From contig JAEWVQ010000324.1 of assembly GCA_023459095.1 (NCBI GenBank), positions 1 to 9,148 of the forward strand: a stretch of 9,148 nt of DNA, given 5' to 3'. Within the stretch, counting starts at the first letter, position 1. Each line of letters begins with the position of its first letter. The translations under genes were made by a program, and so were the position numbers. Below the pieces are notes generated by a model. It searched no databases. It worked only from the letters and a program-made list of their open reading frames with translations, and was not told the origin of the DNA. Positions 5,337-9,148 of the stretch are shown in pieces. This DNA is from Pseudomonadota bacterium. GTDB lineage: Bacteria > Pseudomonadota > Gammaproteobacteria > Burkholderiales > Rhodocyclaceae.

Positions 5337-6686
5337 TCACGGCGCAGGATCGCCGCCCGCCGCCGGCGCGAACCCGGGCAGCGGCGGCAGCACGCGCACC
5401 TCGCGCTGCGGGAAGGGAATGCCGATGCCCTCGGCCTTGAATCGCTGCCACACCGCCATGTTGATCTCGGAGGTGATGCCCAGCGTGCCCTCCTGCGGAT
5501 CGGCGATCCAGCACCCGAGGCGCAGGTTGATGCCGTTGTCGCCGAAACTGGCGAGAAAGGCCTTGGGCGCGGGCGTCTTCAGCACCCGCGGCTGGGCGGC
5601 CGCGACCTCCTCGAGGATCGCCATCGCCCGCTCCAGATCGGTGTCGTAGCCGACCTGGAAGGTCAACGGCAGGGCCACCTGGCTGTCGCTGAAGGTCTCG
5701 TTCTGCACCACCGAGCCCACCAGGGTCTCGTTCGGCACGATCGACTCCACACCGCTCGGGGCGCGGATCACCGTGTAGCGCGTGGTGATTTCCTTGACGA
5801 TGCCGCGCTCGTTGCCGACCGTGATCAAATTGCCGATGCGCAGCGAGCGGTCGAGCAGGATGATGAAACCGGACACGTAGTTGGCGGCGATCTTCTGCAG
5901 GCCGAAGCCCAGGCCGACGCCGAGCGCGCCGCCGAACACCGACAGCGTGGTGAGGTCGATGCCGACCATGGGCAGGGCGACGAGAAAGGCCACCACCACC
6001 AGCACCGACTTCGTCACCCGCATCAGCACCAGCCGCAGGCTGGCGTCGATGCCCGCGGCGGCCGACAGGCGGCGCTCGATCGCACCCGCCGCCCACATCG
6101 CCACGAGCAGGGTGAGCAGCACCATCGCCAGTCCCTGCATCAGCATCCACAGCGACAGCTTCTGCCCGCCAACGGTGACCGCGACCGACTCCAGACCGTC
6201 GATGACCTCGGGCAGCCAGCCGACGATGTGCAGCGCGACCACGCCCCAGACGAAGGTCGAGAACAGCTTCTCGAACGCCCCCAGCCAGCTCGACGCGCCG
6301 ACCGCCTGGCGCAGCGCGAAGACCACGAAGCGGATCACCGCCAGCGACATCAGCAGCGGCACCGCGAGATCGAGCAGCGGCACGGCCTGGTAGCGCGCCA
6401 GCACCCAGCGCGCGGCCACCACCAGGGCCAGCGCGCTGAGCGGGAACAGCACGCGCCGCATGCTGTGCTGACCGAAGCGCCGCGCGGCGCTGTACGGCAG
6501 GGCGGATTCGTGCCCGGCGGCGCGCGCGAGCGCCGCGCGCTGCAGCCACCAGCCCAGCGCCAGGCACAGCAGCAGCACGATGAGTTGCCACAGCATGCCG
6601 GGCTGGCCGAGATCGGCACGGATATTGAGCAGCAGCGAGGCGAATTCGGTCTGGGTATCGATCGGGTCGTTCACGGCATCTTGCAT
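5337..6686 (-). CDS. MscS-family mechanosensitive ion channel
   Basis: Inner-membrane channel expected to open under membrane tension and release osmolytes on hypo-osmotic shock. The 449-aa protein has hydrophobic segments at about 31-49, 79-97, 106-124, 142-158, 182-200 and 223-245, more than the three of E. coli MscS. The pore helix follows as FGGALGVGLGFGLQKIAANY (251-270), with the Gly/Ala packing pattern of the MscS pore. VSGFIILLDRSLRIGNLI (271-288) leads into the beta domain, and residues 300-433 form the cytoplasmic cage region (VPNETL at 318-323). The C-terminus is Pro/Ala-rich. The ATG at 6686 gives a clean N-terminus; the SD is weak. It begins 23 bp after the rsmB-like stop codon, suggesting cotranscription and translational coupling. 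It is not large MscK, and its conductance or gating class is unknown. Confidence 0.93.
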   Translation of the reverse strand: MQDAVNDPIDTQTEFASLLLNIRADLGQPGMLWQLIVLLLCLALGWWLQRAALARAAGHESALPYSAARRFGQHSMRRVLFPLSALALVVAARWVLARYQAVPLLDLAVPLLMSLAVIRFVVFALRQAVGASSWLGAFEKLFSTFVWGVVALHIVGWLPEVIDGLESVAVTVGGQKLSLWMLMQGLAMVLLTLLVAMWAAGAIERRLSAAAGIDASLRLVLMRVTKSVLVVVAFLVALPMVGIDLTTLSVFGGALGVGLGFGLQKIAANYVSGFIILLDRSLRIGNLITVGNERGIVKEITTRYTVIRAPSGVESIVPNETLVGSVVQNETFSDSQVALPLTFQVGYDTDLERAMAILEEVAAAQPRVLKTPAPKAFLASFGDNGINLRLGCWIADPQEGTLGITSEINMAVWQRFKAEGIGIPFPQREVRVLPPLPGFAPAAGGDPAP

Positions 6687-6709
6687 GGCGAGGGCTTACA
6701 CGGCTGACA

Positions 6710-8122
6710 TCAGGCGTCGGCGCGGCGTTCCATCACCGCGGCAAAAAAGCCGTCGGTGTCGTGCACGTCGGGCGACAGGCGCAGGCGCTCCCCGGTGGCG
6801 AGCGCCACGCCCTGCTTGTCGAGCACCGCCTCGGCGCTCACCGTCTGGAACTCGGGATGCGCGGCGAGGAAGGCATCGACCACGGCGTCGTTCTCCTCGG
6901 TGAGCAGGCTGCAGGTCGCATAGACGAGGCGGCCACCCGGACGCACCAGACGGGCGGCGGCGGCGAGGATGGCGCCCTGCTTGGCGACCATTTCGGCAAC
7001 GGCTTCGGGCGACTGCCGCCACTTGAGATCGGGGTTGCGGCGCAGCGTGCCCAGCCCGGTGCACGGCGCATCGACCAGCACGCGGTCGGCCTTGCCGGCG
7101 AGGCGCTTGATCTTGGCGTCGTTCTCGTGCGCGATCAGCACCGGATGCACGTTCGACAGCCCGGCGCGCGCCATGCGCGGCTTGAGCTTGGCGAGGCGCT
7201 TTTCCGACACATCGAAGGCGTACAGGCGGCCGGTCGAACGCATCAGCGCGCCCAGCTGCAGGGTCTTGCCGCCGGCGCCGGCGCAGAAATCGACCACCAG
7301 CTCGCTGCGCTTGGGCTGCACGAGCAGGCCGAGGAGCTGGCTGCCTTCGTCCTGGACCTCGAAGGCGCCGTCGATGAACAGCGGGTGCTTCTGCAGCGCC
7401 GGCTTGCCGCCGAGGCGGATGGCCTGCGGCGAGTAACGCCCCGGCGCCGCGTCGAAGCCGTCGGCGCGCAGGCGCTCGAGCACCGCGTCGCGCTCGGCCT
7501 TCAGCACATTCACACGCAGATCGAGCGGCGCCGCGCGATTCAGGCTGTGCGCGAGCCGCAGCAGGGCGGCCTCGTCGCGGTCGGCGAGCAGGCGCTCGGC
7601 GAGCCAGTCGGGCAGGTCGGCGCGCTCGGCCACGCTGCCCTCATCGACCTGCGCGGCCTTCACGGTCTCGATCCAGTCGCGCTCGGTCGCCGAGGCCAGG
7701 CCTTCGAAGTTGCGCATCGGCCAGCCTTCTCCGCGCGCCAGCCAGGCGAGCAGCAACTGCCGCGGCGTGGCCTCGCGCCCGGCGATGCGGCGCAGCCAGC
7801 GCAGGCGGCGGACGATGCCGTAGACGGTCTCGGCGATGAAGCCGCGGTCGCGGTGGCCGAGTTCGCGGTTGTCGCGGAAATGGCGCGACAGCACGGCATC
7901 GGCCGGATGCTCGAAGCCGAGCACGGCGCCCAGCACCTGCGTGGTCTGGATCAGCAGCGGGCGCGAGATCGCGCCTTCGGCGGGGTTGTCGACCGGCTTG
8001 CGCGCGGCCGCGGCGGGCTTGCCGTCGCGGAGGCCCTTGTTGCTGTGGCCGCCCTTGTTGCCCTTGCTGCCCTTGTGGCTCTCTTTGTGGCTCTCTTTGT
8101 GGCTCTTGTCGATCTTGCTCAT
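6710..8122 (-). CDS. RsmB/NOP-family rRNA (cytosine-C5) methyltransferase with repetitive N-terminal tail
   Basis: S-adenosylmethionine-dependent RNA m5C methyltransferase, 470 aa, probably acting on 16S rRNA. Residues 5-45 are a low-complexity basic tail (SHKESHKESHKGSKGNKG), and about 50-190 resemble the NusB-like/N-terminal RNA-binding region. The catalytic domain follows: QDEGSQL (257-263), SAM motif I DFCAGAGGKTL (278-288), motif IV DAPCTGLGTLRRNPD (351-365, Cys354) and motif VI YATCSLLTEEN (401-411) with the catalytic Cys404. The protein ends with the DTDGFFAAV signature. Both cysteines of the family are present. The ATG at 8122 has CGGAA close upstream and lies 9 bp after the DUF3108 stop codon. 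I leave the symbol empty because betaproteobacteria commonly carry a second RsmB-like paralogue, and this one is not next to fmt. The exact target base is uncertain. Confidence 0.88.
   Translation of the reverse strand: MSKIDKSHKESHKESHKGSKGNKGGHSNKGLRDGKPAAAARKPVDNPAEGAISRPLLIQTTQVLGAVLGFEHPADAVLSRHFRDNRELGHRDRGFIAETVYGIVRRLRWLRRIAGREATPRQLLLAWLARGEGWPMRNFEGLASATERDWIETVKAAQVDEGSVAERADLPDWLAERLLADRDEAALLRLAHSLNRAAPLDLRVNVLKAERDAVLERLRADGFDAAPGRYSPQAIRLGGKPALQKHPLFIDGAFEVQDEGSQLLGLLVQPKRSELVVDFCAGAGGKTLQLGALMRSTGRLYAFDVSEKRLAKLKPRMARAGLSNVHPVLIAHENDAKIKRLAGKADRVLVDAPCTGLGTLRRNPDLKWRQSPEAVAEMVAKQGAILAAAARLVRPGGRLVYATCSLLTEENDAVVDAFLAAHPEFQTVSAEAVLDKQGVALATGERLRLSPDVHDTDGFFAAVMERRADA
8052..8107. 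repeat. short tandem repeats encoding the N-terminal tail of the methyltransferase
   Basis: Two adjoining in-frame arrays are visible. A 12-bp unit GTGGCTCTCTTT occurs at 8075-8086 and 8087-8098, with a partial copy at 8099-8107; on the coding strand it specifies SHKE. A 9-bp unit (CCCTTGTTG, CCCTTGCTG, CCCTTGTGG at 8052-8078) specifies Lys-Gly-X tripeptides. The unit lengths are multiples of three, so copy-number change would keep the reading frame. Confidence 0.85.
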
Positions 8123-8131
8123 GGTTTCCGT

Positions 8132-9148
8132 TCAGTTGCGGTAGAAGTCGGCCATCGGAAAGACCTCCACCTGTTCTTTCAATTCGATCATGCCGCCGGC
8201 GGCATCGGCGACGTCGAAGGCGGCGTCGCCGCCTCCGGCCGCAGCCACCGGTGCGGGCTCCTGTGCGCCTCCCTCTGCGCCCTCCTCGCCCAGTTCGGCG
8301 CGTTGCGCAGGACGCGCCGGTTTGCCCGGCGGCGCCAGTTTCAGTTCGGTGGCCTGCTGGTCGAGCACCTCGCCCTTGTCGTCCACCATGCGGATGCGCA
8401 CCGGCAGCATGCCGTAGCGGCGCGCCAGCCAGATGTCGATGGCGAGCTTGCCGTTGTCGGCGCGGGCGTGCAGCTTCACCGTGTCGAGCACGCCGATCGG
8501 CAGGCGGATGCGCTCCTCGCCGGCGGCTTCGAGGCTGGCCGGCTCGGCGGCCTTGTTGCTGACCACGGTGAGCCGGCGCGGCAACCCCGCGGTGCCGACG
8601 ATGCCGATCTGGTGCCACAGGCTGAGCACGTCCTGGTCGCCGGGCTGCAGGGCGGCACTGCGCCGCTCACGCTCGCCGCGGCGGATGCTGACCCGCGCCG
8701 CCGTCCAGTCGAACACCGCGGCTTCCTTTTCCTTGCCGCGCTGGGCCACGGTGAACAGCGTCGGGCGCAAGCCCTCGGGGCCGACCGTGCCCTCGCTCGT
8801 CTGTACGTAATGAAAACCGCGCAGCAACGCGGCCACGCCGGTGGTCTCCAGGGTCACCTTCATCGCATAGCGCGCGGCATCGTGCGACCACTCGTGGCGT
8901 GCCTCGCCGACCTGCAGGCCGCCCTTGCCGAGCATGACGCGGAAGGTGATCGCGCCCTGCGCCGGCCAGCCGTCGATCTGCACCGCCTCGCCGCCCTTCT
9001 TCGCCGCGACGGGCATGAATGCGGGCTCAGCAAGCGCCGCCCCGGCTTCCGCCACCGGCAGCGCGTCGAGCGCGGCGAGCGAGTGATCGGCGGCCTCGGC
9101 CGTCCCGTCGAGCGCCGCTTCATCGGCCCCCTCGGCGTCCGTCGCTGC
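8132..9148 (-). CDS. DUF3108 domain protein, partial (N-terminus beyond the window)
   Basis: At least 338 residues remain open to the window edge. The frame continues upstream of the GTG at 9055 without a stop, so that codon is probably not the start. The first visible part is Ala/Glu/Asp-rich and low in complexity. The core from about ITFRVMLGKGGLQVGEARH onwards fits DUF3108: a beta-rich fold with alternating strand motifs, including YAMKVTLETTGVAALLRGFH, and later VDDKGEVLDQQATELK. DUF3108 proteins are thought to be envelope-associated, but function is unknown and no signal peptide can be judged because the N-terminus is missing. A second Ala/Glu/Gly/Pro-rich stretch lies before the C-terminal MIELKEQVEVFPMADFYRN. 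The stop is 9 bp before the rsmB-like gene, indicating an operon. By remembered synteny purN may lie upstream, outside this window. Confidence 0.8.
   Translation of the reverse strand, partial: AATDAEGADEAALDGTAEAADHSLAALDALPVAEAGAALAEPAFMPVAAKKGGEAVQIDGWPAQGAITFRVMLGKGGLQVGEARHEWSHDAARYAMKVTLETTGVAALLRGFHYVQTSEGTVGPEGLRPTLFTVAQRGKEKEAAVFDWTAARVSIRRGERERRSAALQPGDQDVLSLWHQIGIVGTAGLPRRLTVVSNKAAEPASLEAAGEERIRLPIGVLDTVKLHARADNGKLAIDIWLARRYGMLPVRIRMVDDKGEVLDQQATELKLAPPGKPARPAQRAELGEEGAEGGAQEPAPVAAAGGGDAAFDVADAAGGMIELKEQVEVFPMADFYRN

Noticed and set aside
3381..6707. A 1108-codon open frame on the plus strand
   Set aside because: It runs through queD in another frame and antisense to the desaturase and channel genes. 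Its product is low-complexity His/Arg/Gln/Ala-rich with no family motifs, a typical artefact of GC-rich antisense DNA.
7255..7290. GC-rich palindromic strings (GCCGGCGCCGGCG) within the methyltransferase gene
   Set aside because: They are explained by codons for the AGAGGK SAM motif in GC-rich DNA and have no regulatory context.
8132..9055. GTG at 9055 as the DUF3108 start codon
   Set aside because: The same frame stays open to the window edge with an in-character Ala/Glu/Asp-rich sequence, so the true start is most likely outside the window.

Overview
This GC-rich, densely coding window looks like ordinary chromosome from a betaproteobacterium. The H-NS-like protein, the lysC to tRNA-Ser(GCU) order, the DUF3108-RsmB pair and the TAGAAT-type -10 boxes fit Rhodocyclales (Azoarcus/Thauera-like). 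That placement is an inference from gene content and remembered synteny, not from a database search. No transposase, integrase, phage gene, CRISPR array or obvious island boundary is visible.

Left part (1-1980): a forward H-NS-type nucleoid protein gene converges on a reverse block of tRNA-Ser(GCU) and lysC (aspartokinase). One bidirectional terminator separates the two sides. The tRNA has its own well-formed promoter in the short gap after lysC. lysC carries a well-placed internal Shine-Dalgarno and ATG that could produce a separate regulatory beta subunit.

Middle (1980-4020): an AT-rich gap holds a sigma70-like promoter followed immediately by a perfect 20-bp palindrome, ahead of a small helix-turn-helix regulator. 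The regulator's terminator lies inside the last codons of a convergent radical SAM gene of unknown function. That gene is divergent from queD (6-carboxytetrahydropterin synthase, queuosine/7-deazaguanine pathway), which has an extended -10 promoter. A symmetrical terminator closes queD and, from the other side, the next block.

Right part (4056-9148): all genes are on the minus strand. Read in transcription order they are a DUF3108 protein (cut by the window edge), an RsmB/NOP-type rRNA cytosine methyltransferase with a repetitive Lys/His/Ser/Gly-rich N-terminal tail, an MscS-family mechanosensitive channel, and an acyl-CoA (delta-9 type) fatty acid desaturase. The first three are spaced 9 and 23 bp apart and are probably one operon. 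The desaturase follows after a 110-bp gap with its own candidate -10 box.

I found no convincing new multi-gene system. The points most worth a second look are the palindromic operator of the small regulator, the internal start in lysC, the uncharacterised radical SAM gene facing queD, and the repeat-built tail on the methyltransferase.
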